DNA from: Pezicula radicicola
Taxonomy: Eukaryota > Ascomycota > Leotiomycetes > Helotiales > Dermateaceae
Assembly (NCBI GenBank): GCA_003008705.1
Contig: PDUO01000009.1
Location: forward strand, 310,001-374,000
Direction of reading: 5' to 3'
DNA: 64,000 nucleotides
The notes under the pieces were generated by a model. It saw nothing but the letters and a program-made list of their open reading frames with translations, was not told the DNA's origin and did no database searches. Position numbers and translations under genes: made by a program. Position 1 is the first letter of the stretch, and each line of letters opens with the position of its first letter. Shown in pieces: positions 48,571-59,489 of the stretch.

Positions 48571-48734
48571 TACCACCCCATCAACCACTAGCGACGACCA
48601 ATGACGGACGGTTGTGCAAGATCCGGCACCGATATTTGGGGCCCGCACTACTGCCGGTACGGGCCGTCAACAGGTCCCACAAATCGAAGGAGTATAACCC
48701 TACAGGGGGCAATACAATTATGCACTTTAAGGCA

Positions 48735-48976
48735 GAACTATGGCAGATAGGGCACTTAGGCTTTTAAAGGCCAATTACAAGGCTTCGCTAAAGCTACAAT
48801 ATTTCTACAATGTGAATTATCTACAATAAAAAGTAATGTAGCCGTCTACATCAACTGTAGCTTGTCGGTATATTCTTTTGTGTACATATTGTGCAAAACC
48901 TAAAATTTATGTATACTTTAAGCCTAAGAAGGAAAGTTGTGGGCCACTCTACAATAAAATATATTCTACTGAAACC
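48735..48976 (-). mobile_element. Second, inverted copy of the MITE-like repeat from 46773
   Basis: Read on the minus strand it starts GGTTTCAGTAGAATATATTT and follows the 46773 copy to the GCCTTGTAATTGGCCTTTA block, with insertions and deletions. The two copies enclose the 3' half of the F-box-like gene and the TA-flanked MITE, so together they could pass for terminal repeats of a 2.2-kb element. Confidence 0.6.
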
Positions 48977-49152
48977 ATCTACAAACTAAGCATATATTCA
49001 TCATCATCATACTTCATAGAATTCCACATACGTATTCTACCACCTAATGGCACCACTGAAATATGTATTGATTCATTAATACGTTCAACATTATATATAT
49101 CTGGATTCTTGGCATTTTTGCTGTTTGTGACTAGATAGACGCTTTGGGAACT

Positions 49153-50783
49153 ATGACTTCAAGGGATACTGTTGCAGAACTTGAAGTGGACATCCCCTTG
49201 CGTGAGCCTGGTAAGAGACAACCTCTTTTAAGTTCAAGGGGCTGTAAGGCAGTATTTCATTGTAGCTTACTTCAACCTCAGGTACTCTGGAACGCTTCTA
49301 TATTGCTCGCAACAATCTCAAATTTTTCAACTCCAGCGCTGTCGCTGCCATCTACCAGCTCCCCGCCTCTCTGTTTGAACAATCACTGCCTAATCTCATC
49401 TGTTTCAAAGCGCTCATCTATAAATCCATCGCCTCAACTATCCTTGATCATCCTTTCCTCTCTGTCAGCATAGAGGGGGAATCTTCAGCAAACCCTCGAT
49501 GGATCCATCTCCCGAGAATCAATCTCAGCAAGGTCGTTCAACTCATCGATGCGAATCCAGAGAATGGGATTGAATCATTCATTGAAGAGGGTCTTGAGAG
49601 GGGTTTTGAGGATGAAGTTGAAGGCAAAGGTCCTCTCTGGAGGGCCTTCGTGGCTTCTCCAGGGTTAACTAATGAAACCAACAGACCTTTTGCACCGGGA
49701 GACAAAAAAACAATCAATTTGGCAGTTGGTTTCTTCTTCCACCACGCAATCTGCGACGGACTATCCGGCGCCAATTTTCACAAAACGTTCCAATCACATC
49801 TCAACTCTCTCCTCGCGAGTACTACTACTCTATCAGACTTGAGCTCGAAATCCGTGGATAGTACAACGATAGAAACTATATTGGAGGTGCCCAGGAGGCC
49901 CCTTCCGCCAAATATGGAAGAAGCCATCAACCTAACTACATCCATCTCCTTCATTCTTCGACAGCTCTTCAAGGCCTTTCTGTATCCTACAGACGGTCTG
50001 AAATGGACAGGTCCGCTCATCCCGCAGAGCATCCCACCTCGGCGACCGGCACGCATAAAATTATTCTCTCTGGACTCTGAAGTCACAGGGAAACTAGTCA
50101 CGAGATGTCGACAAGAGAAAACAACCATAACCGCACTTGCGACTGTGCTGCTCGCGAGGGAATTGGCGCACATTTTTAAAAACGAGAATTCTAGCAGGTT
50201 TGAGGTCCCAGTCGCTGTTTCAATGAGAAGATTGGCTGTGGCGCACAGCGGTGTCACTGATAGTACTATTGGTGTATATGTCTCGGCTGCATCACCCATA
50301 TTTTCGTGCGAGAACCCGACGCCAAGGGGTTATATTTCTTGTCGCTCTCCCTCCTCACCTGGGGTAGAAGGAGGTGACGAACAACTATGGGATTCCGCGC
50401 GTGAAACCAGACAAAGCATAGCAATGGCAACAATATCTCCCGCAGATCAGGATATAGGGGCACTAAAGTTGGTCCGCGATTTCCAGAAGTATTTTACTAG
50501 CTTACTTGGTGGAAAGAGGAAGAGTGCTTTTTTGCTTACGAATTTGGGCGTTGTTGAGGCCACTGTTACTGATCGTGAGACTGCTCAGGCAACCCTTAGC
50601 AAGCTTTTCTTCGCGAATATGCCGTCAATGTATGATGGACCTATCTTACTTGCTATGGCCACAGTAAAAGGAGGAGATATGACTCTTTGTCTCGGCTCTG
50701 AAAGGGACGTCATAGAGGAGGAGTATGTGAATATTCTCAGGAACAATTTAGAGCATCGACTTAGAGGCATTGCGAATGAATAA
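49153..50783 (+). CDS. Alcohol acetyltransferase-like (AATase family) enzyme
   Basis: Two exons (49153..49210, 49282..50783) give 519 aa. The splice rebuilds the family's start IPLREPG|TLERFYIARNN exactly in phase. The catalytic HxxxD motif of CoA-dependent acyltransferases is present as HHAICDG at about residue 200, and the C-terminal part has the LLTNLGVVE strand. Family members transfer acetyl from acetyl-CoA to alcohols (yeast Atf1/2 type) or act in secondary metabolism. The gene has normal composition and no stops. Its upstream border is only 176 bp from a MITE copy, which may influence its promoter. Confidence 0.85.
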
Positions 50784-51044
50784 TGTGGTGGTGGTACCAA
50801 GTCATTTTGGCTCATTTTGACCGATGTCCCTCACCAGATCCCGCACCAAAGCTAGCGTATTTTCCAGCCACCACCGATTTTTAAAAATCAATTATTAAAT
50901 AACCACGCATCCGTTTATAATAAAATTAAATTGATACGTGCATTAAATTGAGCTCTTGAAATTATACAATTCAGAATTTTTATCTAAAGCGTTGTGGCAA
51001 ATTAATTGTGCGAGTACNCCCCCCCCGACCGCCGATGCGACTAC

Positions 51045-51400
51045 CCCCTCGATTTCGGCCGCTACCACACTCTTTACTGGCTTACGAGCAGCTCTTGGCG
51101 CGGTTGGAGCAGCTTTTTTTTGCCTTGGTTATAGTTGAGATTGGCTTCTTCTTTGGTGCTTTTTTTGCAGGCTTATTCGCTGTGGCAAGATCCTTGGCCA
51201 ATTGGTTCTGAGCAGCCTTTGCCTTCCTTTCAGCCTTTCTTTTTCCTAATCTGTGCTAGTGGCACAACCTTAAGTTGACCACTTCCTTAACTTCTTCCTT
51301 AGTTAGTTCTTCCTAACTACACACAATAATAGCAATACGAATATTGCCCACCTATTTACCTATGGCACTTCCCGCATGAATATTGACTATATTCAACAAA
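51045..51400 (-). mobile_element. Pogo/Fot1-like transposase C-terminal relic
   Basis: Minus-strand translation gives ELTKEEVKEVVNLRLCH, a stop in a Gln position, then GKRKAERKAKAAQNQLAKDL and a Lys/Ala/Pro-rich tail, the familiar end of fungal pogo-type DDE transposases. A one-base change in an A8 tract shifts the last 35 codons. It is related to 38520-38690. The DDE core is absent. An ambiguous base beside poly-C lies at 51018. Confidence 0.65.
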
Positions 51401-51512
51401 AAGTAAAAGGCTGTGAAGAGGAAAATAATAAAGGACTTAAGAATACGGTGCCGCAATGCTAATCAAGTCTAATTATTCCTGACACATTTAATAGTCTGTA
51501 CAAGATTTAAAT

Positions 51513-52322
51513 CTAAGCAATCCAGACTACTGTTGCGTCGCCGTAAAGATTTGACCGCATAGGCAATCCAGCATTTTGTATAGGGTGTACCGAGAGATTC
51601 CAAGGAATAGCTCGAAGCATTAACGTCCACCAAGCATCAAAGATTGCCGAGCGATTCGGGAGTAACTCCCCACTAGCATCTCCATCTACCATAGCTTTAC
51701 GCTTAGCATTGTGCCGTTTCTGCATTGACTGGTACACGGTATCCACGTTATCCACCCACCTCCACCAGTCGATGCCTTCCTTGCCTTTCTCTCATGTAAC
51801 AGCACCTCTCGCTTTCGTGAATTTCATTTCAGCTTCTTCCCAGGTTTGTTCCTCAGACCAACTCGCTCCATCGCTTTCTCCAGCTCCCATTCCTCACAGG
51901 CCTGCAGCTCATGTAAAGCATTCAATCTATGTAGAGATATCAACCACTTTAAAGTCGCTAGCAATCTCATTGGCTGATTTCTCGCGGTCGTTACGATCCT
52001 TGAGTTCTATGTGTTCTAGCTCTTGCTCTGGTGATAACTTTCGAGGTCGTCCAGACTTAAGAGCATCTTCGACGTGCTCTACTTTGAGTATGCCGGTGGC
52101 AGGATCGGAACCTCTCTCAATAGCCTTCTGATAATACCGCTGCACCGTACGCTGCTGAAAATCCCCAGGTACACTCGCGATGTGTTTATAGTTAAGGCCA
52201 GCATTATAGAGAGCAAGGTGTTGGAGAAGAGTCCTATCGCCGTATCTTGATGATGGCGACATGCTGCTTCTGCTGCAGAAACAGTGATCAATAGTTACTG
52301 TACTCAAAGACCAGCGTCTCAA
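51513..52322 (-). pseudogene. Decayed transposase-like gene with helix-turn-helix start
   Basis: The 131-codon ORF at 51927-52322 contains an HTH-like region (RTLLQHLALYNAGLNYKHIA, then RTVQRYYQKAIERG and HVEDALKSGRPRKLSPEQE) resembling the DNA-binding half of Tc1-like fungal transposases. Downstream pieces in other frames (e.g. KAMERVGLRNKPG, DNVDTVYQSMQKRHNAKRKA) match the layout of the linker that follows it. The catalytic DDE part is not present. Confidence 0.6.
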
Positions 52323-52617
52323 TCTTCATGTACAGTACGGAGTGTAGAAGTCATACGTGGGATGATAACCACAGTGAAATATCCATATCGAATAATTAGG
52401 ATAACCTATGTAAATTAAACTAACCTAACAGCCGACGATTAATTTTAGTCTGATGCTAGTGCCTTGAAGGTCTTTAATTTCCACCCAGATACTTTCATTT
52501 TCCGACCCAGGCTGCATTCTAGATTTTTATTACAGCATGGTATACACTGCGGCCTAGTGCTTTTCTTTATGACATAGTAGTACATAGTGCCAGTTTGTCA
52601 CGTGGCCAAGCACAACA

Positions 52618-52749
52618 CTATCCTTCTGCCTCACAATGAGTACATCTGTTCCAACAGTAGTGCTTCATATGACGCTCTAACTTTTGTCTATTTAGAGACT
52701 GGTGACCACAAAGATAACATACGAATCTGCTAGCACTCTCGCTGGGCAT
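52618..52749 (-). CDS. Small Cys/His-rich ORF (single C2H2-like finger), doubtful
   Basis: A 43-codon ORF reads FVCYLCGHQSLNRQKLERHM then KHYCWNRCTHCEAEG. The spacing CxxC-x8-L-x2-H-x4-C looks like a zinc finger followed by a second CxxC pair. It may be an exon of a small DNA-binding protein or a transposon fragment; no partner exon was identified within the next kilobase on the minus strand. Confidence 0.22.
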   Translation of the reverse strand: MPSESASRFVCYLCGHQSLNRQKLERHMKHYCWNRCTHCEAEG

Positions 52750-53524
52750 ACAACTGGTGCCAACATCATATGCATCCTTCGTTTGTCTGTTGATATTAGT
52801 TGACTATAAACACCTACTTGTATCATGTTGAATGGGCACAATATAAGTGGGCAGCAACATGTAGGTGGAAATAGTGGTAGTATTGTGTTCTGTGTTCTGT
52901 GTGGAAGCTAGAGTGCCAGAATGGGCCTACTTGTAGTAGTAGGACGATCATATGACTATTCCTATATTCACTGAATTCAACATATCACTTATATAAGACT
53001 TACGATCTTCTCTTTAGAAGCTCGTATTCACACTCTCTCCACCTTGAAGTTCGATTACTTATCCCCTTCTGGCTTTGGGTTTGATATTTCCACATTCGAT
53101 CAGGATCGCTTAATTGACTTAGCTCGTAAACAGCGTCGCTAATGCTTTGCTGTACAGCCTGTTGCTGTCCTCATAGGGATTCACTGGGTATAGGTTCGAT
53201 TAACGAGTAGAGTATTTCAAATAGGTGGACTGTGATATTAACAAGTTTAACCTGAGCAGGAACGCGAGACCTACGATTTCCCATCCAGTCATCTATGTCT
53301 TTCGAAAGTCCCGATATAAGCAGCTTTTCAAGCGGCTCTGCCTGCAAGACTTGACCATAAGCCCTATTCAAGAATCTTTCTTTGAAATTATCATCTCTTT
53401 TCAGTTCAAGATGCGCCGCAAGGAAAACCTTAACACCGTGTTTCCTCGAGGGGGAAAGCCTGACAGTCCGTAGAAACTCGTATACGAAATTTTCTAATAC
53501 GCCTTAGTATCGCATTTAATGTTT
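52750..53524. other. Intergenic stretch, no supported gene
   Basis: Only short ORFs in unrelated frames. Includes the 3' flank of the unrecognised pseudogene at 53525. A GTGTTCTGTGTTCTGTGT short tandem lies near 52885. Confidence 0.4.
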
Positions 53525-55987
53525 CTATAACGTTGTTAAAGTCTCAATTAACCGGACATATCGGTTTCCTCGGCCGTCCTGGTCTATGGACCCCATAGCA
53601 ATGGTGCAGATGTTTTCAGACATGAGCCCGAGGAGCTTGCTCTTTCGAAAATCTTCTGTGTTTGTGAAGAGGGGGAAACGGTTCATAGGTATGAAACTGA
53701 CTTTAGCGCCAGGTTGACTAGCATACTCGTGGAAGAGGTGTATACCATCATGACCTTCTGCTCGGAGTTGTACAATTTCGTCATATCCAAGCGACAGGAT
53801 GGTCCAATGGTACTCTAGCCTGCGCTTTTCTCCTAGAGACGAGGTCGCGCTCCCAACGTACACAATCTTTACTTTGCCAATAGTAATAATAGCAAGATAC
53901 GTAGTTATAAATTCTCCGTTGTAATCTGAGTCGAGGATATCAATAGTCGGCAGATAGTCGAGTTGTCCCGTGCTAAGTTGAGACTGGATAGCCATTAACT
54001 GATTCCGTGGATTGGTTATCCGTTTGAGTATCCGTGTCCTCTCTGATTCTACGGCGTTTGCTAAGATCGCAGCATACCAGCTCTGATTGATGCCATATGT
54101 TTCGGCTTCATATCTTGATTTGAGCGATAGTAGGAACCTTGCTTGAATCCGCATAATTTGTTCCAATCCATCCTACCATGTAGCAACATTGGTGCTAGAC
54201 ATTCCGGGCCCTACGTAGATTTCAATGTTAGAAGGGTATATTATATATACCTTGAGATGTCAAATACCTGAAACATTATTGTTCACATGTTGAGAAGCAT
54301 TCTCAACGCGCTGGTCGTCAATTTCTGTTTAGCGATACTTATGTATCTGTTCTTGGCGTAGCATCTTTCGAATGCACTTTTCCACCTTCTCATCATCTTT
54401 CATATCTTCCTCAGTAAATACGAGACTCTCGAGTCTTGGCAATTCTATCGTTGGGTTATCGGCGGTATCCGGAGGCTCTGAATCGTCTTGCATCTCAAGA
54501 TGGTCTTCATCCTCAGGCTCAGGCTCTGCTTTGTCCAGGGACCGGAAATCCCTGTGGATCACCGCGCTCGACTTCTGCCAATAGGATAACTGGACAGCGG
54601 CCAATTTTCGAAGATAGTTTGTATCCATCCCAATTATGCCAAATTTGGGTGTCGGAGACTTCCAATTACTGAATGACAGCCGACCTTTCATGACCGATAA
54701 AGCTCCATGTGATGTTGGGCGCAATGCTCTGATGGCAGTTCCGAAAATAAGGGTACCAGGCTCGGCACTGATGAATGTGTCCTCGAATATGCGAAATGAA
54801 TCACGACTACTCGTGCAGACTGCTTGCAGCAGATTGCTCAACTTCTCATGAAACTGTCAGGCTTATTGATGCAATACAGCGCTGTTGGAAGCTATAGAGA
54901 CAAGAAACGCGTCATATGTGAATATCTCGTTACTAGAATCATCATTGGCATGATCGTCTTCAAAAAAGTCCTCATGAAGACTCTCGAAATGAGGTTGGAG
55001 ATACTCCGATCTGGTGGGTGTCACCTGACAGATAGCAAGCAATTCACAACCATCAGTCGGCTCCCATGGTCGTATTAACACAGTCTTTAAGCCATGGCGG
55101 TAGATTGGATCGGACGTAGGATAACAGAGCAATTTCAGGATGTCCAGCTCGGCCTGACTTTGACACTTAGCCCAGTTTCGAAACAGTTCTGGCGGCAAAA
55201 GAAGGACATCATCGCGGCTATAGTTTCCAATGATGGCATCAATAGCGCCGTTGATAGCTCTTGTAGTCGGCCGTTGCCCAGGTACCAGGGATATTATATC
55301 TTCTACCTGAGGTAGGTTCCTTATCATACCCTATCTCGGTGTATGAAGCCCACATTCTACTATTTGAAGGGCTGCTCGGGCAAAGCTTAGGGCCATATTT
55401 AAGTCTGTAGCTGCGAATCGGTCTAGATAATCTAATGATACATCGGAGTGTTTATAGATGAATTCTCTAATACTCTGGAACTTAATCCTACGTTGTCTCC
55501 TGGTGGTCCTAGAACCTTGTGCTTGTCTGTGAATAGTGAATCCCTCGTGCTCACTAGACTTGCTATCGTCACCGGCTTCGCCCCATTCGGTATAAGCATC
55601 TTCATAGTCGCTTTCGTCGAAAAGTTCTTCGTCCTCGCTGGATCCAACGTTGGGCTGGGTATAGAGCGCCTCGCACCTTCGACCACTTCTCTTACTGTTG
55701 AAGTGCTTCTCGTACGGTTTGATTAATGCTCGGCCAATCTTCCTAAGATCTACTTTGAGTTGCGCAACTGATTCAGAAGCCATAATAAAGTCTAGAAATC
55801 TGTCCGGGCAGTCCAAAAAATATGTTTCCAAGTCATCAAGGTAGATGTATCCTCGTTGCTTGGCGGGAAGAGAAGCAAGGGCCACGACCAAGGGGTGGCT
55901 GGCTCGAAATTGTTCTTGGGCACTTCTAACTCGCAAGGCTAAATGGGTCCAGTTCGATGTATGAAGGTACTTCGGCAGCTACTGCAT
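53525..55987 (-). pseudogene. Unrecognised gene broken by about six C-to-T type stops
   Basis: Four ORFs (to 55331, 54863, 54329 and 53525) follow each other on the minus strand; the first three share one frame, separated only by single stop codons (TAG at 55331, TAA and TGA at 54857-54865, TAA at 54329). From an ATG at 55987 the third codon is already TAG. An intron with a CTAAC branch site lies at about 54207-54260, with another TAG just after it. All stops are explained by CAA/CAG/CGA to TAA/TAG/TGA. Joined, the regions cover about 780 codons. The C-terminal part has KIVYVGSATSS, loosely like a GIY-YIG start; the middle is acidic. I do not recognise the family. Confidence 0.6.
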
Positions 55988-56042
55988 GTTGAGGCTTCCT
56001 ATGGTGCCTGGACTATCTTCGATTGGCCTAAGTTAATCCCGA

Positions 56043-56216
56043 CTACGCCGTATTCGAGCATCTAAGATCAGCTTGTGCAATACCGGTATCATCAGTAATG
56101 GTATTGAGCCTAACAAATGCCCTACCGTTGCGAGTTCGACTATGACCACCATAGAAGAATCGATATCCGACGTTGTTGAATAACCATGCACTGTCGAAGT
56201 AGCCGTCGGGGGTCAT
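56043..56216 (-). other. Open 58-codon stretch upstream of the pseudogene
   Basis: Starts MTPDGYFDSAWLFNNVGYRF and ends in a natural stop 55 bp before the ATG of the broken gene. It has protein-like composition and could be a lost 5' exon of that gene or an unrelated relic. It is also 230 bp upstream of eL36 on the other strand, so it overlaps that gene's promoter zone. Confidence 0.25.
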
Positions 56217-56448
56217 TTCGGACCTCCGTATGATTCTTATAAGGTCGTCCCTCCTTATCCTGTGGGTTCAGATCCGCAATCTAAGTAATAACCCAAAACG
56301 GAAGGCGGTACGAGTCCCACAAGCCAGCCGAGCGCCCCGCGGCTAATCGCTTCTGATTATGTAATCGCCCCACGAAAAAAGACGACTTTCACTTTTCAAA
56401 ATCCAAAATCAAACATCATCGCCCAACGACCCAAAGATTGATGCGAAA

Positions 56449-57078
56449 ATGGCCGCCAACAAGGAAACACCTCGCTCTGGACTTGCCGTTGTACGTCTAA
56501 TCCATGCATCCCCTTTCCTGTGAATGAACTGTTCTGAGGCTAACTGTCGTAGGGAATCAACCATGGCCATGTAAGCCTTTCCGTGCACGACAACAAGGCA
56601 TGCTTCATGTAATGGACGCCAGCTGATTATCGCTCTTTTCTAGCCTACTACTCCACGAGTTAGCAAACCCCGCGTTAGCCGTACCAAGGGCCACCTTAGC
56701 AAGCGTACAGCATTCGTAAGGGAAATTGTGAAGGAAGTTTCTGGGTGAGTACGCTATTCTTATACTGCGTCCGGCGATACAGTATAAACATGACACAATA
56801 TTAGCAAGCTGGGCTGCTGCTAGGGCACTAATATGAAAGTTGCACACAATGTATACTAATGTTTATAGGCTTGCACCTTACGAGCGACGTGTTATTGAGC
56901 TTCTTCGTAATAGCAAGGACAAGCGCGCTCGCAAGCTCGCGAAGAAGAGAGTAAGGACATATCTTCAATCTGTTTGTTTTAGTGCTAACTTCTCTAGTTG
57001 GGCACCTTTGGTCGCGCGAAAGCCAAGGTCGATGAGCTTCAGCAAGTTATTGCCGAATCCCGCCGCGCTGGCCACTGA
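56449..57078 (+). CDS. rpl36: 60S ribosomal protein L36 (eL36)
   Basis: Five exons (56449..56490, 56553..56570, 56644..56744, 56869..56950, 56998..57078) give 107 aa. The protein reads as eL36: SGLAVGINHGH, then [39 protein letters not shown] and the end [14 protein letters not shown]. Exon 2 is a micro-exon of only 18 bp (GINHGH). The length and basic character are as usual for this large-subunit ribosomal protein. It is intact and of normal composition, an island of housekeeping sequence between RIP-affected DNA on both sides. Confidence 0.95.
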
Positions 57079-57181
57079 AGGAACGACTCGAGATCGCGAA
57101 CACGGTTGACACGATAGGGGGTCTGGCATGGTGTAGAGGAAGACTAGACCAGAATGTAACTTCCGGATTAGATACCACTGG

Positions 57182-57754
57182 TCACAATGCTACATAGTAG
57201 TGGTTGCTCCTTACTATGTACGCTCCCTCATGTTCATGTAGTTTCTCTAAGAAAGAGAGCCAGCCTACATCCATTGATATCGGATTACCTTTGGAAGCAT
57301 TGCTAATGCTACCTCCATCTATCGAAAAACGAGATAGCGCCTTCCCCCAGAAAGGTTTAGGTTGTGCATTGTCTCCATTCGACGTGTATGTCAGTTCTCT
57401 AGACCTCGACCCTCCATCAATAAGAAAAACCATGGTAGGACTCGTTCTCAGAAACCTTGTGACTTCCCAACGTGAAACCCGTGGTTGTTCATTAACAATT
57501 GGATCGAAAGGTCCCATAGATGTGTCCTCGACCAGCGTGAATTCGGGGGTTTCGAATCGAGTCTCTAAGCGCAGTTCAAGCGGATGAAATACTCGATATC
57601 GTGTCTTCCACCAAGGACCGATTATGGAAGGGTTACAGCTTCGATAACCCTCGGCAGTGCCAAAGACCTGCTGATACCGTGCACCATGACATATCATTAT
57701 TCCCACACTATGCTGTACGAGGACGGAGTACAGTAGCTTTGTACTCCCCCACAT
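57182..57754 (-). CDS. Hypothetical protein, 190 codons, unrecognised
   Basis: An uninterrupted ORF starting MWGSTKLLYSVLV with a central WKTRYRVFHPLELRLETRFE segment and a Gly/Ser-rich part (FLIDGGSRSRE). Composition is protein-like and the ORF is not explained by a gene on the other strand, where only a 127-codon shadow exists. It is convergent with rpl36, about 100 bp apart. No homology is recalled, and an open upstream frame leaves the true start uncertain. Confidence 0.35.
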   Translation of the reverse strand: MWGSTKLLYSVLVQHSVGIMICHGARYQQVFGTAEGYRSCNPSIIGPWWKTRYRVFHPLELRLETRFETPEFTLVEDTSMGPFDPIVNEQPRVSRWEVTRFLRTSPTMVFLIDGGSRSRELTYTSNGDNAQPKPFWGKALSRFSIDGGSISNASKGNPISMDVGWLSFLEKLHEHEGAYIVRSNHYYVAL

Positions 57755-59124
57755 CCTCCCTGAGCCCCTTGGCTTGGTCGACTTTCAGGCCTCTATACAA
57801 GGGCTTTGTGACCAATAAAATTAGTGTCTCAATCACTGAATATAAGTCTTACGCGTAGCTTAGTGCTGGCACATGGGAATAATATAAGCTATCTAGACCA
57901 CTAATTTAATGGGCAGTACAGCAAGGTGCCTACGTTCCCCTATCGAAATCAAATTCCTCGAGATTAATAAGGCCTATGGGCCTTTCGGCGATCTCGCTCT
58001 AAGGTAAAATCGTAATGGCCGGTCTTGACGATATGGATGTGCTGCCATAAACATCTATGGCAAGTCATATTTCACTTTGTCAGGAGAGTAGAGTATTCTT
58101 TGTAGATGAAGTGACAGCTCCGAAATTCGATGGATCTCCCAACGATTCTACATCAGAAGACTCGCTTAGGTACATTAATAGAATAGCAGGAAGTGTTTCT
58201 ACTAGTAGGTGAACCTGTTGATTCCTGCTTCCTCCCTTTTCGTTAGCAATCAAAGAGCTGTAACCTTCAACATCTAAGTATAAATAGCTGACAGAAACTC
58301 GTCAACAAATCTCATTCTTGTATTGTGTACAAGTACAAGAGTTAACAAGGCATGAAAATTGGCATTTTCTAGAGTCGGCTACTATATGCATGTCTGCAGT
58401 CGTTTCTCGCTCAGCCGCCCCCAACGACAGAATGCTTTGTATCACTGAGGTGATCGTCTTCGTCGCTAAACTGCTTCTGGTATTGCTTAGCCCGTCGAAG
58501 TAGAGCAGAAGGGGCTGTACGACTATTGCTTCGATGTTCTCGTTTGTTGATATTCGGTGAGCTGAATAGGTGACAAATTAACCCCATCATGGCACTTTTA
58601 TACGTCCTCACATAAGGTAGCCCTCGTTTATGGTTTCGTTCAGAAAGTTAAGTTGTCCACCTCTTACATTACCTCGACACACACATAAAATGATATTACT
58701 TCAGCAGATCCCCTCCCACATTCATCGTTGGACTCAGTGAAAACTACTAGTAAAAAGTACGGGTAGCGTGAATCAAAACCAGCTTTGGTAGTACCGCGGC
58801 GGTTGGCCTAGGAATTTAAGGCGCCAACGATTGCTACGTATGTTGTCCAGTTAGCAACAGCTACCCTACACCAAAAATATAAAGTTGTGCCAGAGCTTGC
58901 ATCGGCGGCAAGACCGCCCACTCTATTTGTCAAGGCAGTGTACTTTCGTACTAGAATGCCGATTCTATATTCCGTAAACTGTAATTTATAACAAAAACGA
59001 TTGTAAAACCTGATTGCTGTTATTAGGGCACAGATGAAAAAGTAAAAAGCGGCGAGCTCTACGCAGTTTTGGATCATGAATGTAGTTTCAGGCATTAATA
59101 GGCGACAAAAGCGGCACCTTCTCA
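57755..59124. other. Intergenic region, nothing recognised
   Basis: Short ORFs only. A complementary pair of AGCAGGAAG and CTTCCTGC-like words lies near 58176-58230. The right edge joins the tRNA-Asp-derived repeat cluster. Confidence 0.4.
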
Positions 59125-59190
59125 TCTTTGATGGTCTAACTATCAGGATTTCCACTTATTATTCCTAATGCGCGGGAGATCGGGGGATGT
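59125..59190 (+). pseudogene. tRNA-Asp 5' part, RIP-like mutated
   Basis: Follows tRNA-Asp from TCTTTGATGGTCTAAC to CGCGGGAGATCGGGG, but the anticodon loop reads CTTATTATT instead of CTTGTCATT, a G-to-A and a C-to-T change, so the GTC anticodon is lost. It leaves the tRNA at the same T-arm position as the other 5' copies. Confidence 0.6.
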
Positions 59191-59349
59191 CAAAGCGTAG
59201 GCCAATCACACTCATTTTATCATCGCTTATCTCTTATCGGTGGTCCGTTCACCCACAGAACTCCGGGGTGGAGATAAGTATTCAAACAATCATTTGCCCT
59301 TCAACAAACACACTCTGATTCTTCATCACCAAGTGTTCAGCACTTCTCA

Positions 59350-59489
59350 TCTTTGATGGTCTAACGGTCATGATTTCCGCTTGTCATTCCTACAATTTCA
59401 AGCGCGGGAGATCGGGTAAGCTTCCCTTCCTTCATATAAATCAAGCGTCCTTACTAACTACGAATAGGGTTCGACTCCCCGTCAGAGAG
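59350..59489 (+). tRNA. tRNA-Asp(GTC)-like gene with a 52-bp intron-like insertion in the T-arm
   Basis: The 5' acceptor strand TCTTTGA (59350-59356) pairs over all seven positions with TCAGAGA at 59482-59488, with discriminator G at 59489. The D-arm (GTCTAACGG) and anticodon stem (TCCGC with GCGGG) are present, with GTC in the loop. An extra stretch of about 16 bases after the anticodon is in the usual place for a tRNA intron. The T-arm is cut by 59416-59467. Deleting exactly those bases gives CGGGGTTCGACTCCCCG, a perfect T-stem and box B. A T-run terminator follows at 59495. Whether it is transcribed is unknown, because the insertion splits the region just before box B. Confidence 0.5.
59416..59467 (+). 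other. Spliceosomal-intron-like insertion inside the tRNA-Asp-like gene
   Basis: 52 bp with donor GTAAGC, branch-site TACTAAC (about 11 bases before the end) and acceptor AATAG, matching the size and signals of protein-gene introns in this window. The uninterrupted counterpart is seen at 59688-59721 in the same cluster. Confidence 0.5.

Noticed and set aside
46773..48976. A 2.2-kb transposon with the F-box-like ORF as its cargo
   Set aside because: The gene's first half lies outside the left repeat, so two independent insertions of one small repeat fit better.
54857..54865. Stop-codon readthrough or recoding in the unknown gene
   Set aside because: Three different stops, several of them, all of the C-to-T type; mutation is the simpler explanation.
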